Of a stretch of 25,726 bases of DNA, positions 16,301-24,247 are shown piece by piece. The stretch is taken from the NCBI GenBank assembly GCA_905198865.1, contig CAJKEB010000026.1:1-25726 (forward strand), written 5' to 3'. The position numbers and the translations under genes are program-made. This DNA comes from an uncultured Eubacteriales bacterium. Its GTDB lineage: Bacteria > Bacillota > Clostridia > Monoglobales > Monoglobaceae. Under the pieces are notes generated by a model, which was not told where the DNA came from, made no database searches, and was given only the letters and a program-made list of their open reading frames with translations. How positions within the stretch are numbered: the stretch's first letter is position 1; each line of letters begins with the position of its first letter.

Positions 16301-19300
16301 TCGTTGATGCACACTATACCTGCCGCTGTTTCTCCGCTTATAGCTGACTTATTGATACAATTTATGATTGTACCGGCATTTATATATGCAACAGCCGACG
16401 CAGTACTGCCGCCGATTGTGCCGTCAACGGTAAGATTTTTCACAACACCCTTCTTGCCAATCAAAGCAAGCATTGCTGTTGATCCTTCCATTGTTAAGCC
16501 GTCAAAGGTCACAGTATGACCCGCACCGTCAAATGTACCGTTATAAGCAGGTGTGCTTCCATCATATACGGGATAATTTGCCAAATCAGCTGCTGCAAGA
16601 GTGATATCCTCGGCAATATATACATTGAGTGTATTGTAGCCCGCCGCGATAGATTTTACAGCATTGATAAAGTCATCGGCATTTCTTACTACCGCATATG
16701 TCTTGCCGTCTATCTTGGTTGTTTCTTCAATACCCGAATCCATAACAACCGATACGGTTACACTGCCTTCTGGCATTGTGAATACACCCTCGTCTGAAAG
16801 CACAACATTGTTTCCGTCCTTATCTGTAACAGTTACCTCAGCACTGCTCGGCACTTCAACAGTTACCTCAGCGCCTGCTACCGCACCGTAAACCTTGCTT
16901 CCGTTAACAAGCGTATTAACAATGATGTCGGTTTGCTTTATTGAATAAATCTCCGGATGGGTATCATCTGCAAAACAAGCAAGATTTATATTGTGTTCAG
17001 AATCGTAATCATTGCTCCACTTGTTAAGCGCTGTACCCTCTATAAGCTCGGGATTTTCTTCAATATACTCATTCAGCTTTGCAGGAATATACAATGCGCT
17101 AACATCATCCATGTCCACTGCTGAATTTTTATCTGTCATTTCATAGATCATATTCCAGTCATCATCAAAGCGTACATCATTGTAGCCGAAAACATTATAA
17201 TATAAATTGTTTTCAAGCGTCAGACCCGACATTTCTGCCATGCATACTATCGCGCCCGCACCCAAATTAGAATTGGAAGCAGACCTATCCTGATTAACAC
17301 AGTTATAGATTTCTGTTTTGTCATGTGCCTCCGCTACGATACCGCCGTAACGCATTGTGTCCACCATACAATCATTTACAACACAGTTTGCAACAACAGT
17401 ATTACCGGATGTGACACCTACAATACCACCGAATCCATAATCCGCCCGACTCGACTGACCGGCTGTCACAGAGCAGTTTGTGATCACAGAATCAGTTGCC
17501 TCAAGTACAATACCGGCGGCAGAAGCTGCATAAAAACCTATCTTGGCATTACAATTATCAATACGGGTATTCTTCGCATTCTTTACAACACCTGCAAAAG
17601 ATGGACCCGAATAAGAAGTGTAGATATTGATATTTTTGATAACAGCGCCGTCCGTTTTGCCAAACAACGCACCGTACCAGCTAATCTGCGCGCCGTTTCC
17701 GTCAAATGTACCCTTATAGGCTGTGTTATGTCCGATTAAACCATCAATGTTAACAGAAATTAAGCCACCAAGCTCCCTAATATCAATCGTTTCGGCTGTC
17801 ACCTTTGCATTTGCATCGGGTTGTTCTGCCGCGATAAGTGAGAATATAAACAGATCCGCCACGTCTTCGATACAATACACACCCTCAGAATCTTTCTCTA
17901 TATTATATTCAAATACAACCTGTATACTTACGTCTTTTTCAGGCATTACAAATTCGTATGTATTATCGGCTGTCTTGGTCACGTCAATAACATTGCCTTT
18001 TGAATCTGTCACCTTAATTCCGGTGATTGCCTTAATCATATCGGAATATGCCTCATTCACATTTGTTGTCACAGTAATGGTTTTTCCCGCGCGCGAATAA
18101 GCGGGCACATCGATACAAGCATCAGACATATCATCACGATATAACTCATACAGCGGCACATGGCATTCTTTTGCAAATTTCACAGTCCGCTCCGCCGCGG
18201 AAATATCCCAGAACATCAAATTCTGTGTGCTATTATACACATATCCGTTAAGCTCATCCATTACTTCATCCGAAAAAAGCTCTGCCTCGGTTTTTGCCTT
18301 AACATTCGCATTATCCGATGTCACTGCATTTCCTTCATTATCATATCCGCTGTCATATATTCCGCTGTTTTTCTCTGAATTGTAATAAACATTTCTATAA
18401 TCCCCGTTGCCGACACCTATAATCGCGCCGACTGCCTTTTTATCCTCGTCTGTGTTCTTCTGCGTTACAGTACCGTTATTTACAACATTTCTCAGTTCAG
18501 CGAATTCACGATTTCCGTTTCCGGCAATACCGCCGACATAACCGCTGCCGCTTACTGCCGCCTCACTGTATACGTTGTATACATATACATAATCTAAGGA
18601 AGCGCCGAAAAGCGCGCCTGTGTAAGAATCAGTATTATTGCCGCCGTCTACGCTTCCCTTAAGAATAAGGTCGTGTATACTTGCTTTAAGCACAGCACCG
18701 AAAAGACCTGTCTCCGTGCTATCATCCGCTGTGATATTAAGAGTCAGCGTGTGACCGTTACCGTTGAAATCACCTTCGTACCAATTGCTTATCGGCTCAA
18801 AGCCGTCAGCAGTTGAAGCTGTAATATCCGCTGTAAGCGTGGCGGATACCTTACGAACACCGCCGTTGACAGCTTTTGCGAAAGTCTTAAGCTCCTCTGC
18901 TGTTGAAATTTCATAACTGCCATCTTCAAGCTCTGTAAGCTTTAAATTAACTTCAGCATCTACCTTGACATTGCTGTTGGGCATTGTAAATATATACTTG
19001 CCCTCTGCGTTTTTAGAAACCTCCTCACCGTTTACGGTAATTTTTACAAGCTGCATATATTCAGGAATTTCGCCTACCGTAATTTCCACACTGTCGCCAT
19101 TCTTTGCTGTGCTTGCAACTGTAAGATACTCTGAATTATTTGTAATCGGATACGAAAACTGCGGCGCTTCGCTTGTTAATGAAATAACGTTACCGCTTGC
19201 CTTCCAGTAAAGAAGCTCGATATTGTACGCTGTGTTATCCCTTGCATATAGGTTCAGAGTGCCAAGCACATCTTCTGATACAATATCTGTTTCCGATACC

Positions 19301-21324
19301 GCATACTTTTTGGTTGTACAAGCAGTACCGTCACTTTCATATCCCGCGTCACAAATACCTTCATTCATAGTGCTATTGTAATAGCAGTTTGTAGGTTCAT
19401 ATGAGCCGAACTTACCTGCGATACCGCCAACCGATTTAGTGCCGCTCGCTGTTACCTTACCGTTGTTTACGCAGTTTGTCAAATAAAAGGCATAACCTAC
19501 GATACCGCCTGTAGGCTGTGCGCCTGTAACAGTGCCGGTGTTAAGACAGTTTGTTACAGTAGCTTCCGATCCTGAAATACCGCCGACATATTGATTTCCT
19601 GTTACAGCAGCTTGGTTTTGGCAGTTTATAATTGTTCCACTGCTTCCCACTATACCGCCGACACAGTTACCTGTTGATGTTACAGCGGCTTGGTTTTGGC
19701 AGTTTATAATTGTTCCTGACGAATATCCCGCTATACCGCCGACATAGGCTCCTCCTTTTACAGTGCCCGTCGTCGTTACATTTTTTATAACGGAGCTGCT
19801 GTAACAGTAGCCGAATAAGCCTACATAGTCGGTGCTTAAATCTAAATTAAGAGTCACCGTCTTGCCGTTTCCGTCAAATGTACCGTTGAACTTATTTGCC
19901 GATGTACCGATAGGCGAAAAGCCCTCCGTTGACGAAAGCGATACATTCGATGTAAGCTTAAAGCTCTTGTTCTTAGTATCATATCCGGCATTTACGGCAT
20001 CTGAAAGTATCTTCATTTCTTCAGCAGAGGTAATCTGATACACTCCGTCTGTCTGATTAAGCTTGATTTCTGCTGTCGCCGAAACTGTAACATCACTTTC
20101 AGGCATTGTAAAGGTATAGCTTGTTTCTGTTGTTTTGGTTGTTGCTACATCAGCGTTGTTTGCATCTTTAACGGTTACTCCTGTTACAAGCAGACAACTA
20201 CTTGGCGCAGTCACTGTAATCGTTACTGTTGTACCGGCTTTTGCGCAGCCGTCAACTGTAATATAAGCATCCGAATTATTTGTAATCTTATACGGGAAGC
20301 TCTCCGGCGCTTCGCTTGTGAATGAAATAACGTCACCGCTTGCCTTCCAGTAAAGAAGCTCGATACCGTACGCTTTGTTATCCCTTGCATATAGGTTCAG
20401 AGTGTCAAGCACAGTTTCTGAAAATTCCGATACTGCATAGTTTTTGGTTGTGCACGCAGAATTGTTACTTTCATATCCCGCGTCATAAATACCGTCATTT
20501 TTGGTTTCATTGTAATAGCAGTTTGTAGGTTCATATGAGTTTAACCAACCTGCGATACCACCAACCGGAGAAGTGCTGCTCGCTGTTACCTTGCCGTTGT
20601 TTACGCAGTTTGTCAAACTAAGACCGGCGGAACCTACGATACCGCCTGTATACTGTCCGCCTGTAACAGTGCCGGTGTTAAGACAGTTTATTACAGTAGC
20701 GTCCGATCCTGAAATACCGCCGACATATAAAGCTCCTTCTACATTAGCTTGGTTTTGGCAGTTTATAATTGTTCCCGATTTTCCCACTATACCGCCGATA
20801 CAGTTCTCTGTTGATGTTACAGCGGCTTGGTTTTGGCAGTTTATAATTTTTCCTGACGAATATCCCGCTATACCGCCGACACCGTATCTTCCTTTTACGG
20901 TGCCTGTCGTCGTTACATTTTTTATAACGGATTTGCTGTCACAGTAGCCGAATAAGCCTACATAGTCGGTGGTGCTTAAATCTAAATTAAGAGTCACCGT
21001 CTTGTCGTTTCCGTCAAATGTACCGTTGAACTTATTTGACGATGTACCGATAGGCGAAAAGCCTCCGTCTGTCGTAAGCACGATAGGCTCTGTTACCTCG
21101 TCCGACACCTTGAAGTATGTACCCTGATAGGTAATTCCGTTGTTGTTTACATCTGTCGCAAGCTTTATAAAGTCATCCGCGTTCGCAATGATGTACGGGT
21201 CATTCTCCGTACCGCTGCCGCCGCCGCTGAACGTGCTGTCTGCGTATACCATAGTATATGGCACGAGCGACATAAGCATACAAAGCGTGATGAACAAGCT
21301 TACAATTCGTTTTGTTTTTTGCAT
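13312..21324 (-). CDS. Giant secreted GLUG/beta-helix protein, six modules
   Basis: 2670 residues with a signal peptide (about 1-29, ending TMVYA). Six tandem modules follow. Each is a beta-helical GLUG-like block (NGTFDGNGKTVTL, VGGIAGYSSG.I.NCQN) followed by a divergent InlB-type module ending in a FTMP-x-x-x-V motif; the FTMP motifs fall near residues 408, 781, 1128, 1516, 1858 and 2291. After these come an Ig-like He_PIG-type segment (LPDGLTLSSGKISGTPT, about 2340-2400), the domain shared with its neighbours (about 2420-2570), and a C-terminal domain of about 95 residues with YKFILWD. The first two modules are near-duplicates in DNA. No SLH, LPXTG or membrane anchor is visible, so retention at the surface is unexplained. 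ATG 21324 has GGAGGACT eight bases upstream. The frame is intact throughout. Function is probably adhesion or matrix; no catalytic motif was recognised. Confidence 0.92.
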   Translation of the reverse strand: MQKTKRIVSLFITLCMLMSLVPYTMVYADSTFSGGGSGTENDPYIIANADDFIKLATDVNNNGITYQGTYFKVSDEVTEPIVLTTDGGFSPIGTSSNKFNGTFDGNDKTVTLNLDLSTTDYVGLFGYCDSKSVIKNVTTTGTVKGRYGVGGIAGYSSGKIINCQNQAAVTSTENCIGGIVGKSGTIINCQNQANVEGALYVGGISGSDATVINCLNTGTVTGGQYTGGIVGSAGLSLTNCVNNGKVTASSTSPVGGIAGWLNSYEPTNCYYNETKNDGIYDAGYESNNSACTTKNYAVSEFSETVLDTLNLYARDNKAYGIELLYWKASGDVISFTSEAPESFPYKITNNSDAYITVDGCAKAGTTVTITVTAPSSCLLVTGVTVKDANNADVATTKTTETSYTFTMPESDVTVSATAEIKLNQTDGVYQITSAEEMKILSDAVNAGYDTKNKSFKLTSNVSLSSTEGFSPIGTSANKFNGTFDGNGKTVTLNLDLSTDYVGLFGYCYSSSVIKNVTTTGTVKGGAYVGGIAGYSSGTIINCQNQAAVTSTGNCVGGIVGSSGTIINCQNQAAVTGNQYVGGISGSEATVTNCLNTGTVTGAQPTGGIVGYAFYLTNCVNNGKVTASGTKSVGGIAGKFGSYEPTNCYYNSTMNEGICDAGYESDGTACTTKKYAVSETDIVSEDVLGTLNLYARDNTAYNIELLYWKASGNVISLTSEAPQFSYPITNNSEYLTVASTAKNGDSVEITVGEIPEYMQLVKITVNGEEVSKNAEGKYIFTMPNSNVKVDAEVNLKLTELEDGSYEISTAEELKTFAKAVNGGVRKVSATLTADITASTADGFEPISNWYEGDFNGNGHTLTLNITADDSTETGLFGAVLKASIHDLILKGSVDGGNNTDSYTGALFGASLDYVYVYNVYSEAAVSGSGYVGGIAGNGNREFAELRNVVNNGTVTQKNTDEDKKAVGAIIGVGNGDYRNVYYNSEKNSGIYDSGYDNEGNAVTSDNANVKAKTEAELFSDEVMDELNGYVYNSTQNLMFWDISAAERTVKFAKECHVPLYELYRDDMSDACIDVPAYSRAGKTITVTTNVNEAYSDMIKAITGIKVTDSKGNVIDVTKTADNTYEFVMPEKDVSIQVVFEYNIEKDSEGVYCIEDVADLFIFSLIAAEQPDANAKVTAETIDIRELGGLISVNIDGLIGHNTAYKGTFDGNGAQISWYGALFGKTDGAVIKNINIYTSYSGPSFAGVVKNAKNTRIDNCNAKIGFYAASAAGIVLEATDSVITNCSVTAGQSSRADYGFGGIVGVTSGNTVVANCVVNDCMVDTMRYGGIVAEAHDKTEIYNCVNQDRSASNSNLGAGAIVCMAEMSGLTLENNLYYNVFGYNDVRFDDDWNMIYEMTDKNSAVDMDDVSALYIPAKLNEYIEENPELIEGTALNKWSNDYDSEHNINLACFADDTHPEIYSIKQTDIIVNTLVNGSKVYGAVAGAEVTVEVPSSAEVTVTDKDGNNVVLSDEGVFTMPEGSVTVSVVMDSGIEETTKIDGKTYAVVRNADDFINAVKSIAAGYNTLNVYIAEDITLAAADLANYPVYDGSTPAYNGTFDGAGHTVTFDGLTMEGSTAMLALIGKKGVVKNLTVDGTIGGSTASAVAYINAGTIINCINKSAISGETAAGIVCINEGTIFNCINKGDISGSFYSAAIAYENTNKGEVAFVANECTISNPSESGNSFIANGKIANMCIDLSAETEKSAWEEGAATLNGALEEKKAYVSLFNDCKEWSVAETDTSAEIVFADEENAPYYMLTTPDGYKPYKAGSTVEVTFDTSKLDEGFVISSATVQAKYADEEFDAAPVEGKKNTFSFTMPAKTCQIVMNVEPADIEKDDDGCYLVSTLDDLIKVKQTIEYGNNGINIKLMNNIEGYDGDPIGGGYGYSGIFDGNGYSVTLAMSDDEGYWNEYGLFTVLNSDAVVKNLTIEGSVEANADYMGAVAGKSSGTITDCVNNAAVTNNEECAGGIVGSVEGLKTNPAKLTNCVNNGKVTGDDAGGIVYYIKDYVVITSCVNNGDVYADHDDAGGIAAQGENVEIINCINSGNVSGDYAGGIISSARGNSVINNCINNGDVDAYNSAGGIVGHGGGDLTIKNCYNGGNVTGDYDVYAIAYYNTYYDVNMIILNSFYLQTEDINARLESSNLENGNDFSEAVTEDDIISGYVAAKLNSGVMEGLHRWDVKDDKLVFAEEGSKLYYEVTINENITGGSVTADKAFARAGETVTLTITPDKAGQSAMVTGVELDENNSFVMPNEPVGIFAVFGDAFKGTEKSDVIELLQNVEMEEIKLADYVKFENADIAREFTFTLAEGSVLPDGLTLSSGKISGTPTQLGRYTVVFDVTDSGTESAVSLMALEPDTAVGSAKLTLTFNISDVQPEATPEIKVDYVNETLTGFVDGASYKIGEETVTVENGVVPVANYMGKTVSIVRKGNGTSTLDSAAQTLEIPARPTAPTESDFTVTQPSEIGETGSIAGITAAMEYSTDGGTTWTDGDSTVTDIPGGTTYWVRYKATASSFKSDSYVIVIGEGTAEEITPIGKYADKITIDNEVVGDKAVFTITPLDGNADEVSSVTLYLAEYNDNGQLISAKLGENQIVDGKLTITSDLPETNNYKFILWDIDQCPLIDAIANIY
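13645..13895 (-). repeat. Block shared with the SLH protein gene
   Basis: Direct-repeat partner of 9816-10075, about 3.8 kb away. It encodes the same Ig-like domain near the C-terminus of the giant protein. Confidence 0.85.
19130..19935 (-). repeat. Tandem duplication, unit 2
   Basis: Matches 20270-21075 with an offset of about 1140 bases. Long stretches are identical, for example around the residue motifs GTFDGNGKTVTLNLDLST and ELLYWKASG. It represents a recent in-frame duplication of one whole GLUG module in the giant protein. Confidence 0.85.
20270..21075 (-). repeat. Tandem duplication, unit 1
   Basis: N-terminal-proximal partner of 19130-19935. The two units encode modules 1 and 2 of the giant protein. 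Similarity fades inside the intervening InlB-type segment. Confidence 0.85.
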
Positions 21325-21362
21325 TTTTTTAGTCCTCCATTTTATATATAATTATAGTTTAA

Positions 21363-21384
21363 ATATCCACTTTTTAATGGATAT
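21363..21384 (-). other. Leader hairpin and TA-rich run
   Basis: A 7-bp stem (ATATCCA / TGGATAT, 8-nt loop) lies in the leader of the giant gene, next to an alternating TA run at about 21381-21400, just downstream of the promoter. It could stabilise the messenger 5' end. It has no counterpart in the leader of the SLH gene. Confidence 0.4.
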
Positions 21385-21404
21385 ATAATATATATATATA
21401 ATTC

Positions 21405-21434
21405 ATTATAATATTTTTGTTTAACCATTGTCAA
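21405..21434 (-). promoter_or_regulatory. Promoter of the giant GLUG protein gene
   Basis: On the minus strand TTGACA (21429-21434) and TATAAT (21405-21410) are separated by 18 bases, the same as in the promoter at 13143-13172. Much of the spacer next to the -10 box (ACAAAAATAT) is also shared. Confidence 0.9.
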
Positions 21435-21446
21435 TAGACATGGCGC

Positions 21447-21513
21447 GAAATGACGTTTAAGCGGCGTGAAATGACATTCAGCGATGTAAATCAACATAAA
21501 AACAGCCGCATAC
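21447..21513 (-). promoter_or_regulatory. Conserved upstream control region, copy 2, with extra 21-bp unit
   Basis: Bases 21464-21513 equal 13181-13230 exactly. This copy has an additional GAAATGAC at 21447-21454, exactly 21 bases from the one at 21468-21475, which places two sites on the same face of the helix. The proximal site ends the same 12 bases from the -35 box as in copy 1. Direct 9-base sites with 12-base spacing recall activator sites of LytTR or OmpR type; the actual factor is unknown. Confidence 0.6.
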
Positions 21514-21514
21514 A

Positions 21515-21540
21515 GAAAAGTACGATATAGAAATCGCACC
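21515..21540 (-). terminator. Degenerate terminator in duplicated module
   Basis: Counterpart of the terminator at 13231-13259. In minus-strand RNA an 8-bp stem with two G-U pairs (arms 21533-21540 and 21519-21526) is followed by TTTTC. It probably backs up the stronger hairpin at 21588-21619. Confidence 0.6.
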
Positions 21541-21587
21541 TTTCAGACTGTAGACAAATTGTAATTTAGCAATAAGTCCGCAAACTC

Positions 21588-21619
21588 AAATTCGGGGACG
21601 GATAACCGCCCCCGAATTT
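21588..21619 (-). terminator. Strong hairpin after the mosaic surface gene
   Basis: A 14-bp stem (AAATTCGGGG..CGG side pairing through one G-U) with a 4-nt loop starts four bases past the stop codon. The minus-strand tail GAGTTTGCGG is only weakly T-rich; the plus-strand tail TTTTATTG is better but has no plus-strand gene to serve. Confidence 0.65.
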
Positions 21620-21622
21620 GTT

Positions 21623-22945
21623 TTATTGTAAACTCATTTCATCAGAGCCGCACTTTGGAGTCATTTCGCTGATGTCGCTCCAGAGCATTACCTTAATCTT
21701 GACCGCGCCGTTCATATCAAGCGTTTCAGGCTCAAACTCCTGTTCGCCTGCCTCGTCAAAGGTTATGTTCTGCAATTCAACACTTTTCAGCGTGCCGCTG
21801 CTGTCATACGCCGCAAAAATCAGCTCATAAGTACCTGCCTCCGGCGCAAGAACAACTGCCTTGACCTCGTCTGTAAGTTCGACATAATAATCAATCGGCG
21901 TTCTTTCAAACTGTGCCGTATATACGGCAATTCCGCTTACCTCCGCAATTTCGGGGCTCCAGCCCGCGAATGTGTACGAATACATATCATCACTCGGCTT
22001 TGTCGGTGTTTCGCCGGTGTATTGCGGCATTGCGCCCTCAGTAACATATAATGTCTGCAATTCGCTATTATCATAATTTACAAATGTGATTGTATATGTT
22101 CCGACAACGCTGATAGTTACAGCTGCCGAAGTACTTGCAAATTCCGTTGATGTTGCCTTATAACGTACCTCGTAACTTCCTGCCGCAAGACCTGTGATTT
22201 GCGTGCCTGTGACGGACTGCCATGTATCCGCGTCTGCCGCCTTATATTCCATTGTGTCGTTTACATTGGCAATCGTGCCGTCACTTGCGTCAATGCCGCT
22301 TGCCTTTGTTGATGAAATACCTGTCGGAGCAGTCGGACGCTGCGGAACTGTAATTGTCTGCGCCGTACTGTCTGCATGATTGGTGTCACTCGCTTTTTTC
22401 ACAATTGAAATTATTTTGCCGATATAGCTTTCAACCGCAAGAGAGCCGTTTGTCGGAGCGTTACAGTAAGCAAATACTTTTGTACCGTCATTATTGTAAG
22501 TATCTATCAATCGCTTGGCAACCATATTACTTACAGCGCCTGTTCTTGAATAACCTGTTACCCAGAACTTTGTATTATTTGTATCAATATTATATTTGTT
22601 TATATATTCTGCCAGAAAATCCATTGTCTGCCGGGTAGCATCTGCAAAGCCTTCTGACTCACCGCTTGCCCCAATCGAAACATTGCTTGCCCATTCACCG
22701 TTATATGCACTGCTTGACAGGTTTCGGGATATAGCGTGACCGTTTAAATCCAGCACTACATTTTCACTTACAACCCATCTTGATGATAATGCAACATCGT
22801 CTGAAAGTGTAATGTAACGCTTTCCGTCACTACCCTTATAGCCGGACGGCATCTCACTTGCTGCTGCAAAAATATTAATTTGCGGCATAACAGCGAAACA
22901 GCATAGTATAAATACTACGCTGTTTCGCTGAAGCAAATAGTACAA
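21623..22945 (-). CDS. Mosaic secreted protein with truncated lipase segment
   Basis: 440 codons from TTG 22945; the start is doubtful because no good ribosome binding site is visible. Residues 1-29 read as a signal peptide. Residues 44-75 resemble the first strands of a beta-helix (VVLDLNGHAISRNL). Residues about 81-165 match the middle of a class-3-type lipase (EWASNVSIG...GFADAT...FWVTGYSRTGAVSNMVAKRL, nucleophile Ser133), lacking both the N-terminal strands and the Asp/His part. At residue 166 the frame passes into a domain almost identical to part of the SLH protein (LAVESYIG..ISIVKKASDTNH). Then follow an Ig-like module, an InlB module (about 282-347) and a C-terminal domain with VMLWSD similar to that of the giant protein. 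Probably a recombinant gene, possibly decayed; the lipase is unlikely to be active. An assembly chimera is an alternative. Confidence 0.65.
   Translation of the reverse strand: MYYLLQRNSVVFILCCFAVMPQINIFAAASEMPSGYKGSDGKRYITLSDDVALSSRWVVSENVVLDLNGHAISRNLSSSAYNGEWASNVSIGASGESEGFADATRQTMDFLAEYINKYNIDTNNTKFWVTGYSRTGAVSNMVAKRLIDTYNNDGTKVFAYCNAPTNGSLAVESYIGKIISIVKKASDTNHADSTAQTITVPQRPTAPTGISSTKASGIDASDGTIANVNDTMEYKAADADTWQSVTGTQITGLAAGSYEVRYKATSTEFASTSAAVTISVVGTYTITFVNYDNSELQTLYVTEGAMPQYTGETPTKPSDDMYSYTFAGWSPEIAEVSGIAVYTAQFERTPIDYYVELTDEVKAVVLAPEAGTYELIFAAYDSSGTLKSVELQNITFDEAGEQEFEPETLDMNGAVKIKVMLWSDISEMTPKCGSDEMSLQ
22891..22930 (-). other. 40-base near-perfect palindrome
   Basis: 19-base arms (22891-22909 and 22912-22930) with a 2-base centre. 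The one mismatch becomes a G-U pair in minus-strand RNA, so that strand folds completely. It lies about 60 bases after the lactate dehydrogenase stop and inside the stretch that would encode the signal peptide of the mosaic protein. No T-run follows directly. Confidence 0.75.
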
Positions 22946-22988
22946 TATTATTATTCAAGTCCGGACTTTCGTTTCCTGCACGCAGTAA

Positions 22989-23942
22989 CTACAGCTTAAG
23001 CTCCGCAATAACCTCTTTTAAGGTTTCGGCAGACTTCATCAGGTGCTTGCATTCCGATTCGCTCAGTGAAATAGGAACCTTTGTTTCAACGCCGTTTTTG
23101 CCGACAATTGCAGGCAGGCTCAGAACTACGTCGTTTATTCCGTACTCGCCGTGCAGCATACTCGACACAGGCAGTATTGAGCGTTCATTCCGCAATATAG
23201 CCTCGCAGATACGCTTGATTGACATTGCTATGCCATAATACGTTGCCTTTTTCTTATTAATTATCTCATAGGCGCTGTTTTTCACCTTTTCAGTGATTTC
23301 CATCGTCGCTTCTTCATGCCGGAAATATCCGCGCATTTCGCAGAACGTATTCATGAGTATTCCCGAAACGTTAGCGCTGCTCCATGCGGCTATCTCACTG
23401 TCGCCGTGTTCGCCGATAATAAAGGCGTGTATGCTTCTGCTGTCTACCGATAAATGCTCACTCAGCTGATATTTCAGTCTTGCGGTGTCAAGCACCGTAC
23501 CTGAACCGATAACACGATTCTCCGGCAGACCGCTCAGCTTCATTGCAGTATAAGTCAGTATATCCACAGGGTTTGACACAACGAGAAGTATTCCTTTGAT
23601 GTCCGCCTTTTTTATCTCGGACATAATCGACTTGTAAATCTCAACATTTTTGTGAACAAGGTCAAGCCGTGTTTCGTTCGGCTTTTGGTTCGCCCCGGCA
23701 GTAACAATAACGATTGCCGCATCAGATATATCGCCATAACCTCCTGCATAAATTTTCATCGGACTGCCGAACGGAATACCGTGGCTTATATCCATCGCTT
23801 CGCCCTCTGCGCGGCTTTTGTCCGCATCAATCAATACCATTTCCGAAAACATACCGCTTTGCATCAGGCTGAACGCCGTTGCCGCTCCGACAAAGCCGCA
23901 GCCGATTATTGCAGTTTTCCTTAGATTAACTCCGTCTTTCAT
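22989..23942 (-). CDS. ldh: L-lactate dehydrogenase
   Basis: 317 residues, normal length for the NAD-dependent enzyme that reduces pyruvate to L-lactate in the cytoplasm. The NAD motif GCGFVG is at 14-19, with the ribose-binding Asp at the end of strand two (LIDAD). Gln86 in GANQKP is at the position that separates lactate from malate dehydrogenases and favours pyruvate. The substrate and catalytic residues are present: Arg92, Asn124 (VVSNPVD), Asp152 and Arg155 (LDTARLKYQL), and His179 in GEHGDS. The start is ATG 23942, nine bases after AGGAGG; the longer frame would begin before that site. The start overlaps a decayed SLOG gene. No clear promoter was found. It probably serves fermentative NADH reoxidation. 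Confidence 0.95.
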   Translation of the reverse strand: MKDGVNLRKTAIIGCGFVGAATAFSLMQSGMFSEMVLIDADKSRAEGEAMDISHGIPFGSPMKIYAGGYGDISDAAIVIVTAGANQKPNETRLDLVHKNVEIYKSIMSEIKKADIKGILLVVSNPVDILTYTAMKLSGLPENRVIGSGTVLDTARLKYQLSEHLSVDSRSIHAFIIGEHGDSEIAAWSSANVSGILMNTFCEMRGYFRHEEATMEITEKVKNSAYEIINKKKATYYGIAMSIKRICEAILRNERSILPVSSMLHGEYGINDVVLSLPAIVGKNGVETKVPISLSESECKHLMKSAETLKEVIAELKL

Positions 23943-24222
23943 TTCTGCATACCTCCTGATAACATATATCATCAGTATTTGCAGTTTTGAAAAATAAATC
24001 CGTGTTTATTTTATATTCCCCTATAGCATTAAATACAGCCTTTCCTTTTCGTTTGGCATACTCAAAAGTTTTCGCCGCTCCTCCGAACTCACGGATTACA
24101 TATGCTATAACAATATCCGCTCTGTCAACCATCCATTCATTTCTCTTTGAAATTGCAAATCTCTTTGGCACATTCTCCAGCGGTGGATACTCTGAACAGT
24201 CAATAAGGCATATTCCCTTATG
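23926..24222 (-). pseudogene. 5'-truncated SLOG-family (DUF1273-like) gene
   Basis: The frame is open for 99 codons, entered from a stop at 24223-24225, with no ATG and no credible ribosome binding site (GTG at 24171 is the first possible start). The product YPPLENVPKRFAISKRNEWM...DRADIVIAYV...GGAAKTFEYAKRKGKAV matches the C-terminal half of SLOG-type nucleotide-binding proteins, with the typical RNEWMVDRAD and GGAAKT segments. The N-terminal half of about 80 residues, with the first part of the ligand fold, is missing, and the divergent XRE gene takes its place. The last 17 bases overlap the ldh start and contain its ribosome binding site. Most likely a remnant. Confidence 0.7.
24203..24221. 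promoter_or_regulatory. Inverted repeat upstream of XRE gene
   Basis: ATAAGG (24203-24208) and CCTTAT (24216-24221) are 7 bases apart and lie 27 bases before the TTG start of the XRE gene. It could be an autoregulatory operator. No convincing -35/-10 pair was found here. Confidence 0.35.
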
Positions 24223-24247
24223 CTAACATTACTTTGAGGTGATTGTT

